Below, one piece after another: positions 51,183 through 59,494 of a DNA stretch of 64,000 bases. Position 1 is the stretch's first letter. Every line of letters starts with the position of its first letter. Below the pieces are notes generated by a model. That model saw only the letters and a list, made by a program, of their open reading frames with translations, was not told the DNA's origin and searched no databases. Made by a program: the position numbers and the translations under genes. Source of the stretch: Tersicoccus solisilvae (lineage in GTDB: Bacteria; Actinomycetota; Actinomycetes; Actinomycetales; Micrococcaceae); contig NZ_BMJI01000006.1 in the NCBI RefSeq assembly GCF_014643255.1, forward strand, positions 62,001-126,000, written 5' to 3'.

Positions 51183-52487
51183 TCAGAAGTGGGTGATGCA
51201 GTACGGGGCGCGGTCGACGGCGAACATCCGGGACAGCTGGGCCACGGCCGTGCCGCCGCCGCGGATCCTGCCGGCGTCGGCGAGCGCCCCGATGGTGGCG
51301 CCCCCGAGGAACGCCGAGCCGAGGGAGGCGACGTCGACGGTGACGTCGGCGTCCGGGCGGGGCGCGGCCGCGGTCTGCTGCACGGAGGGGACGCCGCCGG
51401 AGACGCCGAGGTCGAAGGTGCCGGCGGCGAGACCGAGCGGATCCTCCACTGCGAGGCTCAGCTCGCCGTCGCCGGACCAGCGGCGGGACTGCAGGCAGGT
51501 GAGGGGATCGAGGATGCGCAGCCACAGCCGGTCGTCCCGGCCGGTGACGCGGTAGCCGCGGGTGTCGGCCATGGCCCAGGGCAGCGGGTCGTCGATCCGG
51601 GCCGCGTCGTACCGGACCCGCTGGATCAGGTCGAGGTTGCCGACGAAGTTCCAGAGCCCGAGGTAGGAGTCCGGCCCGGTGGCGACGAGGTCGATGACCT
51701 TGACCTCGGACACCGCGTCCCGCGACTCGACGTGTTGGTAGGTGACGCACCCGTCCGGGGTGCCGTCCGCGTCGTAGTGCAGGGCGGCGCGGACGGTGAG
51801 GTCCGGCTCGTCGGCGTGCCCGTTGATCGTGCCGTCGATGCGCGCCGGGTAGGACGCCTGCCGGCCGACCGAACCGCGCGTGGCGGCGTGGAAGCGGGCG
51901 AAGATGTCCCCGGCCACCTCGGCGATGGCCTCGCGGCGGGCGAGTTCGACCGTGCCGACGGCGCCGCGGTCCAGGGACGGCAGGGCGAAGCGCGACGTCG
52001 TGTCCAGCTCGATGGTGCTGGTCTGCGTGGCCACCCCGAAGCCGAACCGACCGTAGATCGTGGCCTCGGACGCGGTCAGGGCGGCGATCGGCAGGCCGGC
52101 GTCGCGGGCGGCGGTGAGGCTCTCCGTCATCATCCGGCGCAGCAGGCCGCGCCGCCGATGCGTGGGGCGGACCGTGACGTCGGAGATCAGGTGCGCCGGC
52201 AGCAGGGTCTCCCCCGTGCTCAGCGTGCTCGTGTAGGTGGTGAACGTGGCGACGGGCACCTCGGCGCCGACCGAGTGCACCGGCGTCGCGTCGACGTACA
52301 CGCCCGTCATCAGCCGGTCGTCGGCGCGGATGAACTCCGCCTCCCGGCGCAGGGTCTTCGGGGTGAACGCCTGCTCGTGGAAGCCGCGGTTGACGGCCTG
52401 CAGCCAGGCCTCCGTCTCGGGGGACACGGTCCCGTCCTGCAGCCCGGCCCGGAACCGGCGGATCTGGTACTCGTCGCTGTCCGTCAC
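51183..52487 (-). CDS. Eis-like GNAT N-acetyltransferase, copy 2
   Basis: 434 aa from GTG 52487, chosen because a TACGCT box lies exactly 6 nt upstream; a GTG 21 nt earlier is an alternative. Same architecture as the neighbouring copy: acetyl-CoA loop VTVRPTHRRRGLLRRMM, the ASEATIYGRFGFGVAT block, and a C-terminal Phe (YCITHF). The two proteins are similar over their whole length but far from identical, so the duplication is old. It starts 22 nt after the polA stop. Confidence 0.87.
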   Translation of the reverse strand: MTDSDEYQIRRFRAGLQDGTVSPETEAWLQAVNRGFHEQAFTPKTLRREAEFIRADDRLMTGVYVDATPVHSVGAEVPVATFTTYTSTLSTGETLLPAHLISDVTVRPTHRRRGLLRRMMTESLTAARDAGLPIAALTASEATIYGRFGFGVATQTSTIELDTTSRFALPSLDRGAVGTVELARREAIAEVAGDIFARFHAATRGSVGRQASYPARIDGTINGHADEPDLTVRAALHYDADGTPDGCVTYQHVESRDAVSEVKVIDLVATGPDSYLGLWNFVGNLDLIQRVRYDAARIDDPLPWAMADTRGYRVTGRDDRLWLRILDPLTCLQSRRWSGDGELSLAVEDPLGLAAGTFDLGVSGGVPSVQQTAAAPRPDADVTVDVASLGSAFLGGATIGALADAGRIRGGGTAVAQLSRMFAVDRAPYCITHF

Positions 52488-52493
52488 CCGACC

Positions 52494-52499
52494 AGCGTA
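52494..52499 (-). promoter_or_regulatory. Candidate leaderless promoter of the eis-like pair
   Basis: TACGCT on the minus strand, 6 nt before GTG 52487. Confidence 0.42.
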
Positions 52500-52509
52500 G
52501 GTCACCACC

Positions 52510-55236
52510 TCAGTGGGCGGCGTCGTGCCAGCTGCGCCCGAGGCCCACGGAGACGTCCAGCGGCACGGACAGGTCGGCGGCGCCGGCCATCTGCTCCCGG
52601 ACCAGGGCGGTCAGCTGCTCCTCCTCGCCGTCGGCCACCTCGAGCACGAGCTCGTCGTGGACCTGCAGCAGCATCCGGGAGGAGAGGCCCGCGGCCGCGA
52701 TCCCCCGGTCGACGCCGAGCATCGCCTTCTTGATGATGTCCGCGGCGGAGCCCTGGATGGGCGCGTTCAGCGCGGCCCGCTCCGCCATCTCGCGCAGCTG
52801 CCGATTGTCGCTGGACAGGTCCGGCAGGTAGCGGCGGCGCCCCTCGATGGTCGAGGTGTAACCGTCCTTGCGGGCGGTCTCGACGATGCCGCGCAGGTAG
52901 TCCCGGACGGCGCCGAACCGCGCGAAGTAGTCGCTCATCAGGGAGCGGGCCTCGTCGACGCCGATGGCCAGCTGCTTGGACAGGCCGAAGGAGCTGAGCC
53001 CGTAGGCGAGCCCGTACGACATCGCCTTGACCTTGGACCGCATCGCCGGGGTGACGTCCTCGGGGGCGACGCCGAACACGTGGGAGCCGACGAAACGGTG
53101 CAGGTCCTCGCCGTCGCGGAACGCCTGGATCAGGGCCTCGTCGCCGGAGAGGTGGGCCATGATCCGCATCTCGATCTGGGAGTAGTCGGCGGTCAGCAAC
53201 GTGCGGTAGCCACCGCCGACGACGAACACCTCCCGGATCCGGCGTCCCTCGTCGGTGCGGATCGGGATGTTCTGCAGGTTCGGGTTCATCGAGGACAGCC
53301 GGCCGGTGGCGGCGATGTTCTGCACGTACGTGGTGTGGATCCGCCCGTCGTCGGCCACGGACTTGACCAATCCCTCGACGGTCTGGCGCAGCTTGCTGGC
53401 GTCGCGGTAGGCGAGCAGGGCGACGAGGAACGGGTGGCCGTCGGTGCGGGCGATCAGGTCGGTGATGGCGTCCGCGTCCGTCGTGTACCCGGTCTTGATC
53501 TTCTTCGTCTTCGGCAGGCCGAGGTCGTCGAAGATGACGGCCTGCAGCTGCTTGGGCGAGCCGAGGTTGATCTCCTTGCCGATGACGGCGAACGCCTCGC
53601 GCTGAGCGGCGTCGATGGCCGTGGTGAAGTCGTCCGTCAGCGCGGAGAGGTGCGCGGCGTCCGCGGCGATGCCGGCCAGCTCCATGTCGCCGAGGACCTT
53701 GGCGAGCGGCAGTTCGAGCCGGGTCATCAGGTCCGCGGAGCCGCGGTCGGCCAGCTCGGCGGTGAGGTACCGGCTCAGCCGCAGCAGGACGATGCCGTTG
53801 CGCGCGGCCGTCGCGAGCCGGGTCTGCTCCTCGTCCCCCGTGAGGTCCAGTTCCGTCTGCGCGCCGGCGGCCTCGGTGGCCGCGATGCTGATGCGCAGGT
53901 GGTGCTGGGCGAGGTCGCCCAGCTCGTAGCTGCGCCGGTCGGGCTGCAGCAGGTAGCCGGACAGGGACGGGTCGTCGACGACGCCGTCGAGCACCAGCCC
54001 GCGGCCGCCGCGGAGCAGCTTGTAGACCGTCTTCAGGTCGTGCACCACTTTGGGCGCGGCCCGATCCCCCAGCCAGCCGGCCAGAGCCGTCTCGGCCGGT
54101 GCGTCCAGGCCCGTGAGGTCGATCCGGGCCCCGACGGCGTCGCCCGCGGCATCCTCCCGCCCCTGCCCCGGAGCGGGCTCGGCCACCAGGACCAGCGTGG
54201 TGGCGTCCGCGCCGTCGACCAGCGGCACCAGGGCCACCGGGGCCGGGGCGGCGTCCAGCCACGCGGTCAGTTCGGCCGCGGCCGTGAGCGGTGCCAGCTC
54301 CGGCGGGACGATCTCCTCGGTGACGACCGGCTGCTGCTCCTCGCCGAAGAGCTCGAACAGCCGCGGCTGCAGGGTGCGGATCTCGAGGGCGTCGAAGAGC
54401 TCGTCGATGGCCTCCCGGTCCGGGGCGCTCATGCCGAGGTGGTCCAGGCCCACGGGCAGCTCGACGTCGGTGATCAGCCGGTTCAGCTGGCGGTTGCGGC
54501 GCACGTCGTCGAGGCGCTCGCGCAGGGCCTCACCGGCCTTGCCCTTGATCTCGTCGGCGTGGGCGAGCACGCCCTCGAGCCCGTCGTACTGGGTGATCCA
54601 CTTGGCCGCGGTCTTGGGGCCGACGCCGGGCACACCGGGCAGGTTGTCCGCGGTCTCCCCCACCAGCGCGGCCAGGTCCGGGTAGCGGTTCGGCGGGACG
54701 AAGTACTTCTCCTCGACGGCGGCGGCGTCCATCCGGGGCAGGTCGGTGACGCCCTTGCGCGGGTAGAGCACGGTGACGGCGTCGTCGACGAGCTGGAAGG
54801 CGTCCCGGTCGCCGGTGACGACGAGGACGTCGAAGTCGGCGTCCTCGCCCTGGGTGGCGAGCGTGGCGATCACGTCGTCCGCCTCGAAGCCCTCCGCCGT
54901 GACGGTGCGGATGTTCATCGCGGTCAGCACGCGGCCGATCAGGTCGATCTGGCCCTTGAACTCGTTCGGCGTGGCGCTGCGGCCGGCCTTGTAGGCGTCG
55001 TACTGGGCGTCGCGGAAGGTCGGCGTGGACAGATCGAACGCGACGGCGATGTGCGTGGGCCGCTCCTGCTTGAGCAGATTGATCAGCATCGACGTGAAGC
55101 CGTAGACGGCGTTCGTGTGCTGGCCCGTGGTGGTGCTGAACTTCTCGACCGGGAGGGCGAAGAACGCCCGGAAGGCCATCGAGTGGCCGTCGATGAGCAG
55201 CAGGGTGGGCTTGTCCGGGCTCGTCGTCTCAGTCAC
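52510..55236 (-). CDS. polA: DNA polymerase I
   Basis: 908 aa with GTG start. It fills gaps in repair and removes primers. Domain order: 5'-nuclease (1-300; LLIDGHSMAFRAFFAL, FEADDVIATLA, VTGDRDAFQLV and GVPGVGPKTAAKW), a 3'-5' exonuclease-like domain (320-510) that lacks the DxE acidic motif and should be inactive, as in other actinobacterial and Taq enzymes, and the polymerase domain with motif A TADYSQIEMRI, the O-helix SKVKAMSYGLAYGLSS and motif C VHDELVLEV. TAGGGT lies 6 nt before the start codon. Confidence 0.97.
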   Translation of the reverse strand: MTETTSPDKPTLLLIDGHSMAFRAFFALPVEKFSTTTGQHTNAVYGFTSMLINLLKQERPTHIAVAFDLSTPTFRDAQYDAYKAGRSATPNEFKGQIDLIGRVLTAMNIRTVTAEGFEADDVIATLATQGEDADFDVLVVTGDRDAFQLVDDAVTVLYPRKGVTDLPRMDAAAVEEKYFVPPNRYPDLAALVGETADNLPGVPGVGPKTAAKWITQYDGLEGVLAHADEIKGKAGEALRERLDDVRRNRQLNRLITDVELPVGLDHLGMSAPDREAIDELFDALEIRTLQPRLFELFGEEQQPVVTEEIVPPELAPLTAAAELTAWLDAAPAPVALVPLVDGADATTLVLVAEPAPGQGREDAAGDAVGARIDLTGLDAPAETALAGWLGDRAAPKVVHDLKTVYKLLRGGRGLVLDGVVDDPSLSGYLLQPDRRSYELGDLAQHHLRISIAATEAAGAQTELDLTGDEEQTRLATAARNGIVLLRLSRYLTAELADRGSADLMTRLELPLAKVLGDMELAGIAADAAHLSALTDDFTTAIDAAQREAFAVIGKEINLGSPKQLQAVIFDDLGLPKTKKIKTGYTTDADAITDLIARTDGHPFLVALLAYRDASKLRQTVEGLVKSVADDGRIHTTYVQNIAATGRLSSMNPNLQNIPIRTDEGRRIREVFVVGGGYRTLLTADYSQIEMRIMAHLSGDEALIQAFRDGEDLHRFVGSHVFGVAPEDVTPAMRSKVKAMSYGLAYGLSSFGLSKQLAIGVDEARSLMSDYFARFGAVRDYLRGIVETARKDGYTSTIEGRRRYLPDLSSDNRQLREMAERAALNAPIQGSAADIIKKAMLGVDRGIAAAGLSSRMLLQVHDELVLEVADGEEEQLTALVREQMAGAADLSVPLDVSVGLGRSWHDAAH

Positions 55237-55242
55237 CCGTCC

Positions 55243-55248
55243 ACCCTA
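55243..55248 (-). promoter_or_regulatory. Candidate leaderless promoter of polA
   Basis: TAGGGT on the minus strand ends 6 nt before the GTG start; the box directly borders the repeat locus. Confidence 0.48.
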
Positions 55249-55390
55249 GTTGCTGGCCGCCGTCGCCGGACGGCGCCGGCCCATTGCGCCCGGCGACGAG
55301 CCCCACCGTCCCGCCCCACCGTCCCGACCGCCGGCCCGACCGCCGACTGTGCGGCGGACCCGACCGCGATCCCGCGCCGCCCTCTCGACC

Positions 55391-55463
55391 GCCGACTGTG
55401 CGAACGACGTTGCCAACCGGCCACGAACAGCGCCACACCCGCACACTCGACAAGTTCAGCGCG
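55391..55463. repeat. Repeat core, copy 1
   Basis: Starts GCCGACTGTGCGAACGACGT and ends in GACAAGTTCAGCG. The most divergent copy in its middle (GTTGCC and GCCACAC in place of GTCGCC and GCAACAC), and 73 nt as delimited here. It is followed by an extra 22-nt GCGCCAGCCGCCGACG segment shared with copies 2 and 3. Confidence 0.8.
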
Positions 55464-55553
55464 CCAGCCGCCGACGCCGGCCGCCGACTGTGCCGCCGAC
55501 TGTGCGGCCGACCCGCCCGCCCGTTCCGCCCCACCGTCCCGACCGTCCCGACC

Positions 55554-55624
55554 GCCGACTGTGCGGCCGACGTCGCCAACCGGCCACGAACAGCGCAACA
55601 CCCGCACACTCGACGAGTTCAGCG
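55554..55624. repeat. Repeat core, copy 2
   Basis: Differs from the consensus by GCGGCCGACG in place of GCGAACGACG, and carries GACGAG before TTCAGCG. Followed by the extended 3' segment. Confidence 0.8.
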
Positions 55625-55715
55625 CGCCAGCCGCCGACGCCGGAGCGCGAGCCGCCGCGCCGGCCGCCGAGCCCGCCCGCCGACTGTGCCGCCGTCCCGA
55701 CCCGGCGACCCGACC

Positions 55716-55786
55716 GCCGACTGTGCGAACGACGTCGCCAACCGGCCACGAACAGCGCAACACCCGCACACTCGACGAGTTCAGCG
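55716..55786. repeat. Repeat core, copy 3
   Basis: Matches the consensus, with the GACGAG variant, which makes ACTCGACGAGT a perfect small palindrome. Extended 3' segment present with one change. Confidence 0.8.
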
Positions 55787-55852
55787 CGCCGGCCGCCGAC
55801 GCCGGAGCGCGAGCCGCCGTCCACCCCGCCGTCCCGCGCCGCCCTCCCGACC

Positions 55853-55923
55853 GCCGACTGTGCGAACGACGTCGCCAACCGGCCACGAACAGCGCAACAC
55901 CCGCACACTCGACAAGTTCAGCG
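55853..55923. repeat. Repeat core, copy 4
   Basis: Matches the consensus, with the GACAAG variant. The 3' flank switches to TCCCGACCGCC, unlike copies 1-3. Confidence 0.8.
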
Positions 55924-56005
55924 TCCCGACCGCCGATCCGACCGTCGACTGTGCCGCCGACCCGCCCGCCCGTTCCGCCCGCGGTCCCGCGCCGCCCTCC
56001 CGGCC

Positions 56006-56076
56006 GCCGACTGTGCGAACGACGTCGCCAACCGGCCACGAACAGCGCAACACCCGCACACTCGACAAGTTCAGCG
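56006..56076. repeat. Repeat core, copy 5
   Basis: Matches copy 4 throughout the core, with GACAAG and the TCCCGGCCGCC flank. Confidence 0.8.
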
Positions 56077-56164
56077 TCCCGGCCGCCGACTGTGCCGCCG
56101 ACGTCGCCCGCGGAGCCCGCCCGCCCGTCTCGTCCGACCCGTCCGACCGGCGTGCAATGCGAGA

Positions 56165-56662
56165 ATGAGCGCCGTGACCGACTCCTCCCGCCCGGCAGCA
56201 CCCCGCCCCGCCGCCCCGCCCCTGACCGAGCAGACCCGGGCGCGGCTGCGCGCCCGCGGCATCCCGGACGACCTGCACGAGCGGTTCCCGTTCGCCGGCA
56301 CGGGCCTGGCGGACCGGATGGGCATCGTGTTCACGGAGCTGACGGCCGAGCGCTGTGTCGCGACGATGCCGGTCGAGGGGAACACCCAGCCGGTAGGGCT
56401 GCTGCACGGCGGCGCCCACGTGGTGCTGGCCGAGACCCTCGGCTCCACGGCGGCGTCCCTGTGGGCCGGGCCGGAAGCGATCGTCGTCGGCACCGACGTG
56501 AACGCGACCCACCACCGGGGCATCCGGGAGGGCATCGTCACGGGCACCGCCACGCCCCTGCACCGGGGCCGGACGATGGCCACCTACGCGGTGGTGATGA
56601 CGGACGATCAGGGCCGGCGGCTCTCCACCGCCCGGATCACGAACCTGATCCGCCGGGGCTGA
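56165..56662 (+). CDS. Hotdog-fold thioesterase (PaaI/YbgC-like)
   Basis: 165 aa from ATG 56165; GTG 56174 is an alternative, and neither has a good ribosome binding site. The hotdog helix and active-site segment QPVGLLHGGAHVVLAETLGS contains the HGG motif and the catalytic Glu of the PaaI-like subgroup; NATHHRGIREGIVTGTATPLHRGRTMATYAV forms the following strands. It hydrolyses an acyl-CoA, often 1,4-dihydroxy-2-naphthoyl-CoA in menaquinone synthesis (MenI type), but the substrate cannot be fixed here. The frame stays open upstream through the repeat locus, which I do not consider part of the protein. A 26-bp duplication covers its last codons. Confidence 0.85.
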   Translation: MSAVTDSSRPAAPRPAAPPLTEQTRARLRARGIPDDLHERFPFAGTGLADRMGIVFTELTAERCVATMPVEGNTQPVGLLHGGAHVVLAETLGSTAASLWAGPEAIVVGTDVNATHHRGIREGIVTGTATPLHRGRTMATYAVVMTDDQGRRLSTARITNLIRRG

Positions 56663-56689
56663 GCACGAACCTGATCCGCCGGGGCTGAG
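56638..56689. repeat. Perfect 26-bp tandem duplication at the thioesterase stop codon
   Basis: The unit CACGAACCTGATCCGCCGGG plus GCTGAG occurs at 56638-56663 and again at 56664-56689 without a mismatch. The first unit holds the last codons and TGA of the thioesterase gene; the second lies outside it. A partial third GCCGCCGGGGCTGAG follows. Confidence 0.9.
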
Positions 56690-56731
56690 CACGGCCGGCC
56701 GCCGGGGCTGAGGACGGCCGGGGCCGTGCTC
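56687..56731. terminator. Hairpin between convergent thioesterase and PiT operon
   Basis: GAGCACGGCC (56687-56696) pairs perfectly with 56722-56731 around a 25-nt loop that can fold further. No T-run. Confidence 0.6.
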
Positions 56732-56766
56732 GGGGCGGCCGTCCGGACGCCGGTGACCGGCTCCCG

Positions 56767-56988
56767 TCAGTGGAAGACCGGGACGATCAGGTACACCCCG
56801 TACAGCACGGTGACGGCGCTGCCGGCGAAGCACAGGCGAGATGCCCAGGTGAGGGCCCGCGCCTGACCTCCCGCGCGGTCGTTGGCGATCGCGCCGAGCC
56901 GCACGCCGAGCGAGAAGAGGAAGACGAGGGTCAGCGCCGCCACGAGGGTGGCGACGGCGACGACGAGGAACGCGCTCCCGTTGATCAT
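56767..56988 (-). CDS. Small two-helix membrane protein downstream of PiT transporter
   Basis: 73 aa, overlapping the PiT stop codon by ATGA. Two hydrophobic helices (about residues 4-30 and 52-71) are joined by a loop RLGAIANDRAGGQARALTWASR. Small proteins of this kind often follow low-affinity phosphate transporter genes in actinobacteria, so it may be an accessory subunit. No known domain recognised. Confidence 0.75.
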   Translation of the reverse strand: MINGSAFLVVAVATLVAALTLVFLFSLGVRLGAIANDRAGGQARALTWASRLCFAGSAVTVLYGVYLIVPVFH

Positions 56989-58193
56989 CCGCGCCGCTCC
57001 CGCGCCGCCCGCGCCAGCTCACGCCGGCGGCTCTTCGGCGGGATGTCGACGGCCGTGCCGGCGGCGTGGACCTCGATGGCGTTGTGATGGCTGATCTGCT
57101 GCCGGTTGGCCCGCACGAACATGCCGACGATCAGGGCGACGGCGATGACGGTCACCGTCACCAGGCCCACCGTGCCGAGCCCGGCGCCCCAGGCGGCGAT
57201 GGCGCCGACGATGCCGGCGGCGGGCAGCGTGAGCACCCAACCGATGACGATGCGGCCCGCGGTGCTCCATCGCACGCCGGCGCCACGGCGGCCGAGCCCG
57301 GAGCCGATCACGGACCCGGAGGCGACCTGCGTGGTGGAGAGCGCGAACCCGAGGTGGGAGGACGCGAGGATCGCGGCCGCGGTGCTCGTCTCCGCGCTGA
57401 AGCCCTGCGCGGGTTTGACCTCGGTGAGCCCCGCGCCGAGCGTGCGGATGATCCGCCAGCCGCCGGCGTACGTGCCCAGCGCGATGGCCAGCGCGCACGC
57501 CGCGATCACCCACAGCTCCGGCCCGGTGCCCGAGGGCTGCAGACCCGCGGCGATCAGGACGAGCGTGATGACCCCCATCGTCTTCTGCGCGTCGTTGGTG
57601 CCGTGCGAGAGAGCGACGAGGGAGGAGGAGAAGATCTGTCCGTACTTGAAGCCGCGACGCCGCTGCGTCAGTTTCTCCCCCGACTCGGCGTCGTACCGGC
57701 GGGTCAGCGCGTACGCGAGCCGGGTGCAGAGGAAGGCGGCGAGGCCCGCCACGGCGGGAGCGAGCAGCGCCGGCAGGATCACCTTGGAGACGACGACGGG
57801 GAAGTTCACCGCTCCCATCCCGCTGCCGATGATGGCGGCACCGATCAGCCCGCCGAACAGCGCGTGGGAGGAGCTGGACGGCAGCCCGAGCAGCCAGGTG
57901 AGCATGTTCCACACGATCGCGCCGAGCAGACCGGCGAAGATCAGCTCGGGGTGCACGGCCGCGCCGCCGTCGCCCTCCCGCAGAATCCCCCCGGAGACGG
58001 TCTTCGCCACCTCGGTCGAGAGGAACGCGCCGACCAGGTTGAGCACGGCGGCGGTGGCGACGGCCACGCGGGGGGTGATGGCGCCGGTCGCGATGGGCGT
58101 GGCCATCGCGTTGGCCGTGTCATGGAAGCCGTTGGTGAAGTCGAAGAACAACGCCATCGCCACGACCAGGACCACGACGACGGTGAGGTCCAC
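56985..58193 (-). CDS. pitA: Inorganic phosphate transporter, PiT family
   Basis: 402 aa from a GTG with AGAGGGGAA upstream. It is a constitutive low-affinity Pi (metal-phosphate) symporter in the membrane. The duplicated family signature is present in both halves: GFHDTANAMATPIATGAI near residue 22 and ALSHGTNDAQKTMGVI near residue 210. About ten helices are predicted, with a central basic loop (RRYDAESGEKLTQRRRGFKYGQ). The C-terminus is basic and ends in RRRELARAARERRG. The overlapping small membrane gene is cotranscribed. Confidence 0.92.
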   Translation of the reverse strand: MDLTVVVVLVVAMALFFDFTNGFHDTANAMATPIATGAITPRVAVATAAVLNLVGAFLSTEVAKTVSGGILREGDGGAAVHPELIFAGLLGAIVWNMLTWLLGLPSSSSHALFGGLIGAAIIGSGMGAVNFPVVVSKVILPALLAPAVAGLAAFLCTRLAYALTRRYDAESGEKLTQRRRGFKYGQIFSSSLVALSHGTNDAQKTMGVITLVLIAAGLQPSGTGPELWVIAACALAIALGTYAGGWRIIRTLGAGLTEVKPAQGFSAETSTAAAILASSHLGFALSTTQVASGSVIGSGLGRRGAGVRWSTAGRIVIGWVLTLPAAGIVGAIAAWGAGLGTVGLVTVTVIAVALIVGMFVRANRQQISHHNAIEVHAAGTAVDIPPKSRRRELARAARERRG

Positions 58194-58292
58194 GGTGATT
58201 CCCCTCTGCGGGTGCGGGATTGGGACGGTGCCGGATGAACGCCGGGCAAGCCCCGGGTGAACGGCGGACGACCGCGACGACGGCCGACGGCC

Positions 58293-58298
58293 ACCCTA
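58293..58298 (-). promoter_or_regulatory. Candidate -10 of the PiT operon
   Basis: TAGGGT on the minus strand, about 100 nt upstream of the GTG start; leader of about 93 nt with a normal ribosome binding site. Confidence 0.4.
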
Positions 58299-58384
58299 GC
58301 AGGTAGGGCATGCGCGCCCCACCGGCCGACGGCGCTCGCCCGGGTGCCGCGATGACGGGCAGGGGGACGGTGCAGGATGGTCTC

Positions 58385-59419
58385 ATGGACCCCGTCGATG
58401 CCCTCGCCGAGATCGCCTTCTGGCTCGAGCGCGAGCTGGCGCCCACCTTCAAGGTCAAGGCGTTCCGCCGGGCGGCCGACACCATCCGCGGCCTCGACCG
58501 CGACGACCTGCTGGCCCGGAACGCGGACGGCCGGCTGGCCCGGATGAAGGGGATCGGGGGCCGCACGGGCGAGGTGATCGCCCAGGCCCTCGCCGGCGGC
58601 GTGCCCGACTACCTGGCCGCCGCACGCGAGCGGGGCGCGCGGCCGCTGGCCGAGGGCGGTGCGGACCTGAGGGCGCAGCTGCGCGGCGACCTGCACAGTC
58701 ACAGTGAATTCTCCGACGGCGGATCCCCGATCGAGGAGATGGTGGCCGCCGCCGCGGTCCTGGGCCGCGAGTACCTGGCCCTGACGGACCACTCCCCCAG
58801 CCTGACCATCGCCAACGGGCTGAGCACCGAGCGCCTGGAGCACGAACTGGACATCGTCGCCGGCCTCAACGCCGCCGGATCCACGGTGCGTGTGCTCACC
58901 GGCATCGAGGTCGACATCCTCGAGGACGGCAGCCTGGACCAGACGCCGGACGTGCTGGGCCGGCTCGACGTCGTCGTCGCCAGCGTGCACTCGAAACTGC
59001 GCTCGGACGCCAGGACGATGACCCGCCGGATGCTCACCGCGATCGCCGACCCGCACACCAACGTGCTCGGCCACTGCACCGGCCGGCTGGTGACGGGCGG
59101 GCGCGGCACCCGGCCGCCGTCGGAGTTCGACGCGGAGGCCGTCTTCGCGGCGTGCGCGGAGCACGACGTCGCCGTCGAGATCAACTCCCGCCCCGAGCGG
59201 GTGGACCCGCCGGACGAGCTGATCGAACTGGCGCTGGAGGCCGGGTGCCGGTTCAGCATCGACACGGACGCCCACGCCCCCGGTCAGCTGGATTTCCTCC
59301 AGTACGGCGCCGAGCGTGCCGAGCGCCTCGGCGTCCCGGCGGAGCGGATCGTGACCACCTGGCCCGTCGAGGACCTCCTGGCCTGGAGCACGAAGCCCGG
59401 GGGCGACCAGGCCCGCTGA
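58385..59419 (+). CDS. PHP-domain phosphoesterase with PolX-like N-terminal domain
   Basis: 344 aa from ATG 58385. Residues 1-80 (LAEIAFWLERELAPTFKVKAFRRAADTI, then LARMKGIGGRTGEVIAQALAGGVPDYL) resemble the Pol-beta 8-kDa helix-hairpin-helix domain. Residues 100-340 are a PHP domain with its metal ligands: DLHSHSEFSDG, LTDHSPSL, TGIEVDILEDG, VVASVHSKL, NVLGHCTGR, EINSRPERVDPPDEL and SIDTDAHAPGQ. No polymerase palm is present, so this is a PolX-like protein reduced to DNA-binding and phosphoesterase parts. A DNA end-processing role is plausible, but not shown by the sequence. Confidence 0.85.
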   Translation: MDPVDALAEIAFWLERELAPTFKVKAFRRAADTIRGLDRDDLLARNADGRLARMKGIGGRTGEVIAQALAGGVPDYLAAARERGARPLAEGGADLRAQLRGDLHSHSEFSDGGSPIEEMVAAAAVLGREYLALTDHSPSLTIANGLSTERLEHELDIVAGLNAAGSTVRVLTGIEVDILEDGSLDQTPDVLGRLDVVVASVHSKLRSDARTMTRRMLTAIADPHTNVLGHCTGRLVTGGRGTRPPSEFDAEAVFAACAEHDVAVEINSRPERVDPPDELIELALEAGCRFSIDTDAHAPGQLDFLQYGAERAERLGVPAERIVTTWPVEDLLAWSTKPGGDQAR

Positions 59420-59494
59420 CCTTCGGACGTCGCCAGTCCCCGTGCCCGGTGCGGTGCCGACCGAACGCAGGCCGGCCGATTCCGACCGGAACGG

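Larger units (their letters stand above)
55249..56160. repeat. Noncoding repeat locus between polA and a thioesterase gene
   Basis: About 0.9 kb with five copies of a 71-73 nt core (listed separately) separated by 66-91 nt of low-complexity G+C-rich DNA built from CCGCCGACTGTG-like and CCCGCCCGTTCC-like pieces. Open frames cross the locus on both strands, but core-to-core distances are 163, 162, 137 and 153 nt, so the cores fall in different frames and coding selection is excluded as the reason for their conservation. Outside the cores I see nothing identifiable. Confidence 0.85.

Noticed and set aside
55391-56076. CRISPR-like alternation of repeats and spacers
   Set aside because: Repeats are 71-73 nt, spacers are 66-91 nt of low-complexity DNA that resemble one another, spacing is irregular and no cas gene is nearby.
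55250-56164. Long N-terminal extension of the thioesterase through the repeat locus
   Set aside because: Core spacings are not multiples of three, so the repeats appear in different frames; the hotdog family needs no such extension.
52513-56688. A 1391-codon plus-strand open frame opposite polA
   Set aside because: It is an antisense shadow caused by high G+C codon usage; polA on the other strand has full family similarity.
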